Positions 21,291 to 33,432 of a stretch of DNA of 64,000 bases are shown in pieces. Under the pieces are notes generated by a model that saw nothing but the letters and a program-made list of their open reading frames with translations, made no database searches and was not told where the DNA came from. The translations under genes were made by a program, and so were the position numbers. The stretch lies in contig OX465282.1 in assembly GCA_949987705.1 (NCBI GenBank), positions 8,978,501-9,042,500 of the forward strand, in the 5' to 3' direction. The DNA is from Thereva unica. Lineage: Eukaryota > Arthropoda > Insecta > Diptera > Therevidae. Each line of letters starts with the position of its first letter. Positions within the stretch are counted from its first letter, which is position 1.

Positions 21291-23330
21291 CAGGAAAGCA
21301 TCAATCGTCAAAATCGGGCCACTTTCACAAAAAAAACAGCACATTTTCGTTTTTGGCAAACTAATCGAACTAATTCGAACTAATCCTTTTTGGACTGGAA
21401 TTTGTTAGGCACCTTCCATAAACAAAAGAACAATGTTGTTGAGATAGAAGAAGTGGAAAGACGAAAGATCATGCCGAAAATGACTCGCAGCCTGTGGTAT
21501 GGTACTCAGGCCCCTCAGCCCTGAGGCTACCAGCAATTAAAAGTAATACGATTCTCTAGCACTTCTTTAAATAGTATGCACTGCCTCCTTTAAAATTGAA
21601 GATCTTGTAATAAAATCGATACCCAAATTGAACAGGTAACGGACATTACAATTTATGTTGATTGTAATCATCATTTTAAAATAATCAAATAATAAAATTG
21701 TAAAATTAAAACACATTTCACATAATTTCACACAACACATTCTTCGAAATGTAAATTCTCTTACGAAAATATTCTCCACAATCTGTTTACAAATTCCAGC
21801 TGAGATCCTCGAATGCCATGTTTGTTTTTAATGTAAGTCAAAACTTGTTAAATTATTTGATAGCCCAATTAAATTCATATGATTTGACGATTACATCTGG
21901 GCAGTGTATGATGCGCATTGCTTTATCCTTAGAAAAATAATCACACTCCATTTTTCGTGTTTTCAAAAATAACTTCTGTTCATTTAACATCGGCGCAGCC
22001 TCATACTGAGAAACGAAATGAAGTTAAACACATCTAGGAAAAAACGCACATTCAAATTAACATCCCCCGGCGTGAAAATACAATAAATTTAAGATTTTTA
22101 CACACAGGCGTGAAATTTATATATCAGTGAAAATCTACCAATAAACAAGAAATTCATCCTCGATATTATAGTTCATAAAATGGTTCCATGGAATGGATTC
22201 GATTCTCTTCTGTGGCAATGATTTTTTAGCCCCATGCTAGGAGGAGCAAGAATTTATTGTGGGTTGCGATGAAACAATTATTGACAATCGTCAAATGAAA
22301 TGAAATTGAAAGAAATCGGAATAAATGTTTCGTTAAATCTCTATTGAAACTCCCTGTTACAGAAAAACGCACCCTTAATTGTCTGGCAATCTGCTCCTTT
22401 GTATTCTTTAACTATATCGAAGGGCTTATGTGTCCTTGTTCGGATACTTAAAGACAACACTGCTATGGGGTATATATAATATATAAGTGGTCGCTTGTAT
22501 CTCTCAGTTTTTGTTGTTTAACCAAGGGTTGAAGGGCCTTAAGCTATTGAATAAATAATCCAAAACCGGCCTCGTGTACGTGAGTCAGGATAAATGTTTG
22601 ATAAAGAATCGGACAGAAGGGACAGTATTTCGTATATATCTAGGATATCTCTAAGTACAACATACATATTGAATATCGATTTATAAGCTAGTCGGCATGC
22701 AATTGTAGGGAGATTAGACAGCTAAAATATATACTATTAATATTGTTTTGGATAACATAGACTGAAGTTTCGTGACAAGGTTTGGGCTTTTCTATATATG
22801 AATTGATAGTCCTAATAAGTGCCGTACACTGTAATTGATTACTAGACTTATTAAGCTAATTGGTCTGGCGTACCACAAATTGCTGACAACAACAACAAAC
22901 GAAATTTGTTTATGATTTTATCCTAATTTCGTATAACGTTCTTAAGTAATAAGGGAAGTGTAAGGTATGTGGAAAGATTTTTTTATTGATTAGTATAGGG
23001 GTCAATAAACTCGATGAATGCAGACCATAAGTCTGAAGGCATGTTATTTATTGTATAGAGAAGACATTTTCGGAACCATTTTATTTATTTTCATAGGGTC
23101 GTAGTTGCTTAATTTGATGAATTACAAAAATGTACGTACAGTAACTAATTAATTAACAGATTAAATAAAATATCAACTGGCCCAACTACTATAACATTTG
23201 GTTCAAAGACCAAATTGAAAAATATATTCATCTTCTGTAGTTTAAATTTGTAATAATTAAAAGAATGAATTTGGATTAATTGATGATTTACTTACATATA
23301 AAGACCTACCTAATCATCTGTTTTCTTTTT
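21290..23330. other. Two kilobases of AT-rich non-coding DNA
   Basis: No gene, terminal repeat or RNA is recognised on either strand. There is a short TATATATAATATATA tract near 22475. Confidence 0.5.
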
Positions 23331-23369
23331 TCTGCGGCTCCAAAGGAAATTTAGATCAATTATACCGGA

Positions 23370-23985
23370 TCGCTCTGTGCGAGGAACTTATCCTTTCCTG
23401 TGGATCCATAAAATCTACACTGGTTTACCGACGGGTCAAAGATGGAACATGGCATAGGGGCTGGTGTCGCAGTACCCAACTCCAAGGTCTCGATTGCAAT
23501 GGATAAGCGGCCCTCTCTTTTCTGGACACTGGGGTATAGAGGGCAGACAACCTAGTGAGAGAGGAGTTTGAGACATTCAGTGCGCAGAACCCTTCTGTGG
23601 TATCTCATGGTCCAGTGCGGTAGGATAGATAGCCTCTTGAGAGTCAGTCCCACGTCTTAGACAATCTGAAGATCGGGCAAATGGTCGTAGCCTTAAGGGG
23701 CATGATCACATTCAACAGAGCGACATAAGGCTGTTGGTGGGTTATCTGACTGGCCATGTAGGCATGCGGTATCACCTTTAAAAGCTAGGACTGTCTAAAG
23801 AGACGACTCTGATCCGAAGGTGACAAGACTTCCACACTTTGTGAATGTCCTGCTTTGATCTGGCTTCGAAGAAGAACGTTTATCAGAGAGCTTATGAGCC
23901 CCGCTCAAGTCCGGAATTCTTCAACTAAAAACCTTCTAGTCTTCGCCCGGCAGGCTGATCGTCTGTTAATGGGGTACACACACAC
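23370..23985 (+). pseudogene. R1/I-like LINE RNase H and C-terminal remnant
   Basis: The + strand encodes WFTDGSKMEHGIGAGVAV (about 23427-23480), the first strand of RNase H with its catalytic D. Later frames give LLVGYLTGHVGMRYH and LCECPA, the usual pattern after RNase H in R1/LOA/I LINEs. Multiple stops interrupt it. It resembles the minus-strand LINE at 39.8-42.4 kb (VGVLTGHC there). Confidence 0.75.
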
Positions 23986-24290
23986 AATAGGACTAAGTTG
24001 AACCTGAAACATCCAGATAAAATATATAAATTATTTTTTTGCGATAATTATTTTTAAAAATTATGAATTCTATAGTGTGACAAATTGGCTAACACAATGT
24101 AAAACTTCGTTTTTACAAAACCACAAGAGTGCACTTGCGTTTCTCGTACACGTAACGATAAACTTGTGAAAGTTTAGACTTGACGACGACGTTTCTATGA
24201 AAGTGATTGTCCAGGTGTGTTGGGCGATGGCATCCATTGATGATGGTTTGGCAATAGTTGACTTAATATTTGCTACAAAAGAAAAACTTA

Positions 24291-24392
24291 GGCCGGCCAT
24301 ATACCAAAATCTTCACATGCCGGTTTGCTACATTTATCTCCAAGCAATAGTGACGAAAAGTTGCATATGATGCTTTAGTATATGGCCGACCC
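24291..24392. mobile_element. Very small TA-flanked MITE candidate
   Basis: The ends GGCCGGCCATATAC and, inverted, GGGTCGGCCATATAC are flanked by TA on both sides (24289-24290, 24393-24394). The 102-bp size and TA flanks fit a Tc1/mariner-type passenger. The short length leaves room for chance. Confidence 0.5.
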
Positions 24393-24878
24393 TAACTGAA
24401 CTAAAAGAAACCGAACTATGTGGTGTAAATACTGGTTAAGAAAAAGAGAGCATTTTTCGCACATAAACTTATTGAATGAATTGAAATTAGCACCCAAAGA
24501 CTGGCAATATCAAGGTTAGCATTTGGTTCTTTTTTTATATTGTTCGGTTTATTTATCATTAGCCGCTGTATCACTTTTGTAAGAGTCGTTATTTTTTATT
24601 TGCCAAACACAGAGTTCATTTCTGTAAATATTTATAAATTACATACAAGACTCACCTACGGCTGTTCCGTATGGTGGAACATATCCCCATCATATATGGA
24701 GAAGTTGAGGGTGTTCGAGACAATGCCTAAGGTCATGCTTAAGCTTGTATAGAACACCTGAGCCAAACTTAAAAAAATTTCATGCCAATGGCATCCAATG
24801 GCAATACGGAAAAGCAGTAACCTATGGCGATAGACAATTTCATAATCAGATTGATCCCAAATTATATTGTAAGAGCGG

Positions 24879-24886
24879 CAGGGATC
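24879..24886. repeat. Left 8-bp target duplication CAGGGATC
   Basis: It is repeated exactly at 26486-26493, on the other side of the hAT element. Confidence 0.92.
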
Positions 24887-26485
24887 CAGTGGCGGTTCCT
24901 CTTTGGAAGCAAAGGAAGCACTGCTTCCCTTGGCCAAATAGGCAACATCCTAAAAAATAAATTTAAATATATCAAGATTAATCACAAGAAAAATCTTAAT
25001 ATATTTCCTCCTCTGGAAACACTAAAGCCACGGTCATGATATGAGCGGCGAACGGCAGAGTGACAATACTAAAGTGCCGCTCTCCGCTAATTCGAGACGT
25101 TAAATTTTTCTGCCGCTCTTATCGTGGCCGAGCCCTTACACAACATTGGGAAGCTGTAATATCTCCAGCTTATTTGGCCCAGAAAATCAATGTAAAACTC
25201 CAACACATTCAACTTAATTGAAGTCACACTAACGCAACGGTTTGTGTTAATACAGTTTGTGTTAATACAGGAGCCAAACAGCGGGATGTGACAAGATAAA
25301 TTTTCTGTATCCACTATATTCTCATCGTTTTCTGGCTTCGAGCAATATTAAATTTTCTCTTAAAATTTTGCTTCGAAAAATATGAATTTTCGTTTATGAA
25401 TAATGAGTCAAGAAAAAAGAGATCGAGAATAGGTGAAGTTTCTCTTTATATATTGTTGATTCTAATTGGAAAACAAAGGGTTCTGTTGAATATAAGCTGA
25501 TAACTTTGCAGCTTCCATTATATCTTTTATGATTCTCTTTAAGGATGATTTAAAGGGGTAGAGAATATTTTTATGAATTGTATGAGTACGGGTTGCCTGA
25601 AGTGCATTTTTTGCAGGGAGAATGTAATAATTGGTCGCGGGGGTGTATGCGAGGTATGCAGGGTTTTATTGTTATTTTTTTTAGATTTTGAGTCTTATGC
25701 ATTTGAATGAAAAATTAAATGATATGAAAGTAGTACATAGTTGCAGTTTTTCAACAGCTTTGCATGCTTTAATTATCAACAGAATCTGAAAATGGCGCAA
25801 AAAGCCCACTAGCAGGGAAAATATTTCGAACAAATAACGAAAAAATGCGATTCGATTTTTTTCAATATTCTTGTTCACCATTATAAAATAATACTACATT
25901 TTAAAAAAGAATATACTTCATATGATGCGATGCACAAAAATTAAAGGGCAATTAATTTTCAAATTTTAAGTCAATTTTTGGGGTTTGTATAAGATATTTT
26001 GACTTGCAATTCTAACCAGTTAGGGTTTATATTAAGTTCTCTGAAAAAATCCGAAGTTATAACCAAAACACTAAAATTTAGCAGTTTTTTTTTTTTTTTG
26101 TTGAGGTTATATGTACCGAAATTTCATATTGTAATCGCTATTTTTTTTTTTTTGCTTTTTCGGACCTACTCATGCCGAGATATACGCATCTATATTTAGA
26201 AAGAACGACTAAAATGATAAAATTTTCACAAAATGACCGATAACTTACAGAGCTGTTTACAGGATTGTTAGCGCTAGAAAATGACCATTTCGTATAGCAT
26301 TCGATGTAACTAACATGTTCCAAACGAAATTTTTTAGACTGTAAACATTTCCTTATGTTAGGCTTATCTGATTTCACTATATGTTATTTTTCAGTTTTTT
26401 TTTAGTTAAAGGCTTCGATACTTTTACTTTTATCGTTTACCTTGCGCATTGCTTCCCTTATCCTGAACCTTACGAACCGCCACTG
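24887..26485. mobile_element. Non-autonomous hAT element with perfect target duplication
   Basis: A 1599-bp element with ends CAGTGGCGGTTCCTC and, inverted, CAGTGGCGGTTCGTA. GGAAGCA motifs follow inside both ends (AAGGAAGCACTGC at left, GGGAAGCAATGCGC at right). It is flanked by exact 8-bp copies of CAGGGATC. No transposase frame is present; the interior is AT-rich with long T runs (26086-26099, 26142-26153). A hairpin-like block lies at 25026-25137. It interrupts a Jockey-like LINE. Confidence 0.92.
25026..25137. repeat. Imperfect inverted repeat inside the hAT
   Basis: GCCACGGTCATGATATGAGC and GGC (25027-25050) pair with the inverse of GCCGCTCTTATCGTGGCCG (25111-25129). It could be a small foldback element or a part of the hAT interior. 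Confidence 0.45.
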
Positions 26486-26493
26486 CAGGGATC
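26486..26493. repeat. Right 8-bp target duplication CAGGGATC
   Basis: An exact repeat of 24879-24886, directly after the terminal GCCACTG of the hAT. Confidence 0.92.
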
Positions 26494-26754
26494 CTCTCAT
26501 TTTTGAGGTTACTACCCCAGACCAAGCTACTATGACAAGACAAGCGGACAGGATATGTACCACCCGAAGCATTCCAGGCTAGATACACTAGGACTGATAC
26601 AAGACAGAGAGGGAGTACCTTTAATATACCGGGCGCGGTATGTGTGTTATACGAACGACCCGATGGAGTGGAGTGCAGAGCTCCTGCGATTCAGCACCCG
26701 AGTCAGCCCTTCAGATAGGGAGGAGGCCTCCAGAGCCAGTACAAAGTAAAGTGT

Positions 26755-27413
26755 ATTAATGTGTGAATGAGTGTATGCATGGTGTGCAGGCGTTAGACTA
26801 AGTAGGGTTGCATTTGGTAGGGTTAGGATCCCAATAGGGGAATAAGGTATAGATATAGAACAATCATTGTAATAAGTTATGTTATAAGATAGATAGGTAA
26901 TTTTAAAAGGTTAGGTTTAATCGACTAGGGGTAGTGCTGCGTTGCCGCCCGTGAGCCCGTCAGGCCATGTACTAGCCTTAGCTTTAGCTCTCATGGGTTC
27001 TCCGGGGAAACCAGTACGGATGGCAGCCTTACATATACCTCATATTTCTAGGCCAAACCGCTGAAACAAGTTCAGCAGCCTGCCAAGTTCAAGCTTCCCG
27101 GGTTCTCGACTGCAGTCCTGCCTTCTGTCTGTCCGGAAGGAGTTGAAAAAAGCGGGCTTGGGTATACTCCATGAGCTCTCCAATTTCACTCCGGCTCTCT
27201 TTGTCTTGGCCCAGTCCAGACATTTAGGGCAGAGCGGCGGCGATCTGGGTCTGCTTGTTGTCCCAGCTGGGGGGAAATTACGATTCCAGCCTTTTTTCTG
27301 TTATTCTGGGGTCTTTGCTACCCTGGATGATGGGAATGCTCACCCCAGATTATATAGGAGCTTGCTGATTCTGCTAATTTTCTAGCAGGTCCAAAAACTT
27401 TGGGCAGTGCGGC
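26755..27413. other. Unassigned LINE-like sequence left of the Transib-like MITE
   Basis: The first part may be the 3' UTR of the Jockey-like LINE. From about 27060 the G+C content rises and the minus strand reads PKCLDWAKTKRAGVKLE without a recognised domain. The block continues after the MITE to about 28130. No firm assignment. Confidence 0.35.
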
Positions 27414-27418
27414 CGGCG

Positions 27419-27969
27419 CACAGTGGGGCCCGCTCATAGAAGGTTCTGCTCAAAACTCAATTTTCAAAATGTGGAAATTTTTCAAAAAAATTGTATCATC
27501 GTAGTTGTAATAATGTATCAGATCACGTGTAAAAATATTAAGTCTTTGCGCGTTTTCGAGAAAATGTCATTTAAAAAATCCCCTACAAAAAAATACACAC
27601 TACCACAAATTTTAAGCCCTTTATCATAAACCAATGAACTTATAATATAATACAAAATTAAAGAAGAATCAAAATACCTTGCTTGATCACCGGCATAACA
27701 CACTTCCGTAGATTTCATCGTTAAACGTTAGAAATTAATGTTTTTATATCGCGCATAAACTGGTATTCCTTTTTCGCAGAAGTATTATTTTCCCTAAACT
27801 ATGAACTTTATGCTCATGCGCTCGCTGACTCATAGCAGTCAGCGACTTAATATTTTTACACGTGATCTGATACATTATTACAACTACGATGATACAATTT
27901 TTTTGAAAAATTTCCACATTTTGAAAATTGAGTTTTGAGCAGAACCTTCTATGAGCGGGCCCCACTGTG
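27419..27969. mobile_element. Transib-like MITE with 126-bp inverted arms
   Basis: A 551-bp element beginning and, inverted, ending CACAGTGGGGCCCGCTCATA. The arms (27419-27544 and the matching right end) show no mismatch that I could find. It is flanked by CGGCG (27414-27418 and 27970-27974). CACWRTG ends and a GC-rich 5-bp CGNCG-type duplication are the signature of Transib, the superfamily related to RAG1. There is no transposase; the two mirror-image open frames are only the arms read from each side. Confidence 0.9.
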
Positions 27970-28129
27970 CGGCGGCTGTCTAGGTCTTCTTCTTGGCTTG
28001 TTTTGTTCCTCGCCGCCGTCTAGAATTTGGTCTGTAAGAAAGGAGTTCCCGAAAGTGGGGCTCGGATGTGTGTCGTAGGATTCCCTAATTCCATACGGGC
28101 CTCCTTTCCTGGGCCCTTTTCAGCTTAAT

Positions 28130-29600
28130 TGGTCCACAAAAGTAAGTCCCATGATTATGGTAGAAAGTGAAACATCTCTTCTGATCGAGTCTCGATACTC
28201 TAAATTTACAACTTATCTTGGTAGGTTCGATAATATTACTTCATTCTTTTAGGACAGCTTCCAGTGGCCATCATGAGGACGTTATGATTACACTTCCACC
28301 AGTCCGAGATAGTTGTACGGTATGCACGTATTTACATACACTACATGTTGCTCCCCCTATCTTGCTGGCGACTGACCACTGACTGGTGTTATTAGTCCCT
28401 AGATCCCTTGGGGGATTCTTTATTCAGTCCATATGTTCCCTACTAAAGAATGTACTATTTTTGTAGCTCATCACCCCCAAATTTATAGAATTCGTCTTGG
28501 ATATTATCTTCATCAAGCGTTGTATTCTTCCTCAATTTCTTGATAGGTCTGTTTCTTCCTCTAAAGTAGGTGTTGTGTTTCCCTCTTCTTCTCTATGTTA
28601 TAATACGTTCAAGTTTGATGCTACTTCAGCTACTGCTCTCGTTGTTCGTTCTTCGGCCTTTCTGAAATGTATTTGGAAATACTCTCGCCATGTTTGAAAA
28701 ATTTTGAATTTCAAGTATACTATTTCATTGTTTTTAATTCTAGGTTGACGAAAATGTAATGAATTCATGCAAAGAATGGGTGTGATTGTCTTGTAGTAGC
28801 TTTTGATAATGTTTGGATGGACCCTTGTTTCATTCGTAGGCCCATAGTTCTTAAATTCAGCTTGATAAAAATTATAAATTACTGAACGGTTCCTTCTGTA
28901 TGTGCATCCGAATTTGAAAGCACCTGAGTGACACCATAAAGGAAGCAATGTTAAAAGAATTCATTTGCAGAAAAAACTACAGTGAACTAAATTAAAGGAA
29001 AGTTTTAAATTATTCAGAAATTCCTTTCACTCACTTTTCTGCCGTATCCTTTCACCCTTTTACGTCAGCTACATGCACCTCCATCCGAATTTAATTCCAG
29101 AAATTCTTAGTAATAACTGAAGAACATTATAAATTTCAGCAACGAATTGACGTGCAACTAAAGAAATACCAAAAGGGAAAACTTAATTAGTGAAACTTTA
29201 ATCAAACTTTCTAGCACTGCGTCCGACCTACCACCGTCAATGGCAAAGTTTAACAATATTTGGTACAAAATTTTACACTTTGCTGTATTTCACCTCGGAA
29301 CTTGTGAAAAGCGTCATGTAAATCAACTTTATCCCGACTACAGTTTCCACGGGGTGGATTAGCTCCCCGTCATCAGGGATGATGCTACACAACTGTATAC
29401 AAGGATATAAATGCTCTATGGAGGCGGCAGCGGTGTGTGAGTTGTCCATCCCAATGGAGTTCGAGTGCAAAATTTCGAATCAACTCGATTGTAAATGTTG
29501 AAGGGTTTCCAGTCATTTTTGGGTGTACTCATGTGTGACTGGCCAGTCATTGTTGAAATGCCAGGAGTTGCAGACCCTTTTGTTATTGGCCCACTTCTTC
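28130..29600. other. Non-coding stretch with one unassigned frame
   Basis: A minus-strand frame at 28948-28598 (116 codons) contains QTWREYFQIHFRKAEERT, reminiscent of the linker before some LINE RTs, but nothing confirms it. A second frame at 29470-29273 is unrecognised. Otherwise nothing is seen. Confidence 0.35.
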
Positions 29601-31200
29601 ACCCTTTACTACAATGAACTGCCAAAAAAATATATATATGTATGTATGAACTGAGGGATATCTGTACGCGATATGAAATAACTTTTGACGTTTCGGTAAG
29701 CGTAAAATGCAAAAATTTGCATAAAGGTTTTGCTTTGTGTAGCCGAGTTGGGCACTTGTGACTGTTTTTTGGGAGGGGGCAGTGAAACGGGGAACAAGGA
29801 CCTTCAAGGGGAGGCTATTTTTTTTCTTGTGATGACGAATTTCGTAGAGAAGAACTGTCACATTTCAAAATGTTCATATTCCTGAATCCTGATATGAACT
29901 GTCACAATTTTGCAAGAAGGAAATTATAATTTCCTTGTGTCAGTCAATTTTATCTAATGCCTTCGACGTTGATCTTCTGGCACACTAGGGAATGCAACAA
30001 TATGGTTACTGATTAAGTGACAGAGCTTTGACAGCTTCCGTTAAATGTGAATATGATTTGCTGGCGGGACGAGTTTAGTCGGTTTGAAATATATAATCTC
30101 TGGGGTAATGCAGAATAGGGATTTAGCATCGTTGTATTTGGTGTAGATATGCCAACAATAATAGATATTGATTCGGAATTACCCCTGGATTTGGATGTTA
30201 GCTGTCTATTAATTGCCTGCTGGTGTTTTCATTTTTTTCGCAGGGGGTGGGAGGAGGTGCAGCTAGGGGTCCTATGAGGATAGCCACATTGTTTCATATG
30301 AACCCCGTAAGGTCTTTGACTCATCATTAGGAATACCGTATGTTTCCCTCGTGAGGAAAATGAATTCTACCCGATTTGAAAAAAAAGGTTGGGAGAATCG
30401 GATTCGGAAATACGGGTCAAGATTGGAAGTGTTTTCACTTGATTTTCACTACACTGTAAAACATTTTGACTGTTATGACTGTCGGCGGATCGCCTCTTTT
30501 CTGAAGTGTTGGAAGCACTTTCTATATCAAGTAAGGCTGTTAAGTAGGACTGTTTCTTTTCTATGCAAGATTTTACAGTACAAAACTAACACATGCAATG
30601 CAATGACCACCTATTATCCCTTGAAAGCTTGGAGAACCACATAGAGACCTCTAATATGGAGATTCGAATTATAGTACTATAGATTTTCGGAGTTTGTGCT
30701 GGAAATATTTAGGGTAGGGTAGTGCAGCTAACACCGAAAAACTTCCTGGAGCATTCAAAAGCATTAGCGGGAGAGTTAAAGCGTAAGCAAACTCAGCATC
30801 GCGAAGCAATTCCTGATTGGACAAAAGCAGTGGTGGCGCTTTAGGTGCAATTGGTGTATTTGCACCGGGCGCAATTGTATAGGTGCAAATTCAGAAAAAA
30901 AGTGAAAAATTGTTCTCTTGTCTCTACAGAGTGTTTGAGTCTTTTTCCATTGTACTTCACTGCGAACAAAAATGAACAGTTGATGGGGGCGCAATATAGC
31001 TAACTGCACCGGGCGCAAAAATGCTAACCACCAGCCCTGCGTCTAAGGCTCAGTTTGGTTGGCAACGCCGAGGTATTAGAGCTATTTAGATGCTAACAGT
31101 AGAATTTACGTTTGTACAGTTTCACAGATTTCCGGAAGAAATACATAATGGTCTGCAAATCACCCGCAGTTAATAAAAAATGTCCAACTGATCGATTAGG
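29600..31200. other. Non-coding stretch
   Basis: No gene is recognised. There is a TATATATATG tract near 29630, and GAACTGTCACA appears twice (29851 and 29896 region). About 30826-31038 has weak hAT-like ends without a target duplication. Confidence 0.4.
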
Positions 31201-31208
31201 ACCCCAAC

Positions 31209-31795
31209 TTACCATGTATAATGGCAAGGCTTCATAGATTCACTCCCAGCCATCGAGTATATTGAGATTCCATGATATTCCCTCCTACAGCCAACTGCAC
31301 GGCTTTTTTGATGAGTCGTAACGAGCCTATGCCACAGCCTATGTTCCTCCTCGCTAGTAAAATAAAGATAGCCCCGGTATACCCCATCATCCTCCCCCAT
31401 TCAAGCTGTGCAGTCCAGGTAAATTTAGTGTAGTGGTTGGCGCAGAACCCCAATGACTCAAACTACCTAGGTAATACTGGTCCAAAACCACGTTTAATTT
31501 GTGTGAAAACCCGCAGATTCTCGAACTGCGACCCATTGGAGGTTTCCCGTACCCAAACACTTTGTACCCCTTTATGGATATAATTTCACAGGGAGCTTCT
31601 TGGTTATCGGAAATGGTCGATGCAGCTCGCGAGGTGTTGAAGACAGCAGAAGGGAAATTGCAAGTTTTGCTGAAGGCAGCTTTTGTCATGGGCTTTTCAT
31701 CCTGGAAAGATCCTAAGCTGGGCCCAACCAAACTTGTAGCCAATTTAGCCACCCGTCTGCCACAATTCGTCATTAGGCCTTTAATTCACAGATAA
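31209..31795. other. Unassigned coding-like block, open on both strands
   Basis: Frames stay open on minus (31773-31387, 128 codons; 31453-31232) and on plus (31499-31795, 98 codons). The plus product contains DAAREVLKTAEGKLQVLLK, which could be helical; the minus product is S/T-rich. I recognise neither. Base composition differs from the AT-rich flanks, so an old retroelement or host exon is possible. Confidence 0.35.
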
Positions 31796-31927
31796 CGCAA
31801 TCAGGTATATCAAGCTAGCTAGCAAAAGAGTCGTGCCACACACGGGTCTAGGTCTACAATTTGTCGCTAATTTGTTACGTCAAAAATAATTTTGTCGCTC
31901 ATCTCATAGTCAAACTGGCTAGCCACC

Positions 31928-32402
31928 TTTTTTTTTTTTTTTTTTTTGTGTGAAAGACTAGAGTCTCAGGAAAGGCCCTTTATACTGTCGACAATCTATT
32001 TTCTTCGTATAGAGTGCAATGTCGAACAGTAGCTCTAGTCGGGGAAGGAAGGAACTGCCACAACCTACCTCCGATATTTTTAGTCCACCTACTTCCAACC
32101 ATGACTATTGCGACTTTGACATCGGGGCATCGAGAAACAACTCGCTGGAGTGTTATGCCTCCTGAAACGTGTTGAATCTCAACAACCAACCGATGACATG
32201 CGCTTTTTGGTGGATCGGGGAAGGGCGAAGGAAGTTTATGACAGCAGGAATCTGGAATGTAAAGAGGGAAGAAGAAAGAAGGAAAGTTATGTAGGTGGGA
32301 AAGTGGAAAAGGCGAAGGACCCTGGGCTGGCCGGGAATCGAACCCGGGACCTCTGGGATAGTAGCCAGACGCCTTACTCTCTAGGCTACCGAGGCCCCCA
32401 CG
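31928..32402 (-). mobile_element. tRNA-derived SINE, long form
   Basis: On minus, the tRNA-related head (32402-32325) has the B box GGTTCGATTCC (32344-32334) and an A box region. Then comes the body shared with the 20.7-kb copy, an extra segment of about 210 bp absent from that copy, the shared 3' block (GCTACTGTTCGACATTG), and a 20-bp poly(T) that is the A tail. Flanks TGGCTAGCCACC and TGGCTGGCCAAC look like an aged target duplication. Confidence 0.88.
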
Positions 32403-32459
32403 ATTATTACCGATAGGCCTATCAAGGTGGCTGGCCAACATGCGTATCTCCCATTTAAA

Positions 32460-33180
32460 AGGAGATAGCTGAACGGGGGTTGAGCCATATTTTGTCGCTA
32501 ATTTGTTGCTGAAAGAATACAGAAATGTCGGCCAGATTTAAAATGAAAAAACGTGGGGCGCATGCTATAGACCATAGTAAGGAGTGTAGAGTAGCTGAGT
32601 TGAGAAAACATTCACATCAATCATGTATGCGCTCCAAGTTTCATTGTGCTCCCCGCACTTCCTGAAAATCACCGCAGCAACGCGGCTTTCATTGAGTATG
32701 CACTTTATAACAAGTACTAACTACCAAACTAATATTAATGATTTAGTTGAAATATTTATATTTCTTCAAGTAATCTAAACACAAGTGGGTCTCTGAACCT
32801 TAAAGACGAAATATCTTGATTAAAATGACACAGTTTTCTAAATTAAAATATAATTTGCAACAAATCCACTCATATACTTCATACCTCGCCTCGTTTTTCA
32901 CCATTATGTCCGATTGAATGGGACCTAAATCGAAATTTTGATCGGGCCATAATTGGAGACATTTATCCGTCATGTTGGCCTAACCATTTCAAATTCATCA
33001 ATTTTAACCACAAGCTGGTCCTTTGTCACCCAACCCCAATTCCGATTTTCAGTACATTTTCAGTGAAATCGAATTTACCAAAATTCATGCACCATTTTGC
33101 AGCCGTCATTTTGCATTTGTATTAAAATGGCCAGATTGTATTGTCACGCGAAATATACATACATATAGTATATGCCAAAT
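32460..33180. other. Non-coding stretch
   Basis: No gene or repeat structure is recognised apart from a TTTTGTCGCTAATTTGTT motif shared with 31860, on the other side of the SINE. Confidence 0.4.
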
Positions 33181-33184
33181 TTGA

Positions 33185-33432
33185 GGTTGTCATACCTCGA
33201 CACTGGTCTAGAAAATGTTGCCAGAAACACTGTCGGATCGTACACCTCGATAAGGCATGGGCAACATTCCACAAGTATTCGGTAGGCGGTCTGTAGGTGG
33301 TCGGTATGTGGTCGATATGTGGTCTGTATGGGGTGTGTATGGGGACGGAACGTTCCCGAGCGTACACCTCGACATGGTATAGGAAACGCTGCCAGGAGCA
33401 TTGTCGGATCGTACACCGACAACGCCTGGTGA
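33185..33432. repeat. Dispersed repeat cluster, GTCGGATCGTACACC units
   Basis: Units contain CACCTCGACA, then GGTMTAGGAAAC and GCCAG, then TTGTCGGATCGTACACC, and alternate with GGGCAACATTCCACAAGTAT. A GGTCGGTATGTGG-type tract (33296-33345) lies between units. A related cluster is at 34097-34345. Confidence 0.6.

Larger units (their letters stand above)
24640..26750 (+). pseudogene. Jockey-like LINE C-terminal region split by a hAT
   Basis: The left part (24640-24886) encodes LTYGCSVWWNISPSYMEKLR, then VMLKL, LYRTPEPNLKKF and, in another frame, AIDNFIIRLIPNYIVRAA. This is the standard post-RT block of Jockey-type LINEs. After the hAT (24887-26485) and its duplicated target, the right part continues with YHPKHSRLDTLGLIQDREG and VPLIYRARY (26558-26640). 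Frameshifts show it is dead. Confidence 0.8.

Noticed and set aside
27423..27965. Two mirror-image open frames beginning MGPAHRRFCSK
   Set aside because: They are the same inverted arm of the Transib-like MITE read from each side; not genes.
30826..31038. hAT-like element with CAGTGGTGGCGC and inverted CAGGGCTGGTGG ends
   Set aside because: End similarity is weak and flanks GACAAAAG and CGTCTAAG do not match as an 8-bp duplication.
32325..32402. Functional tRNA gene on -
   Set aside because: Same SINE family with shared body and A tail; not a separate tRNA gene.
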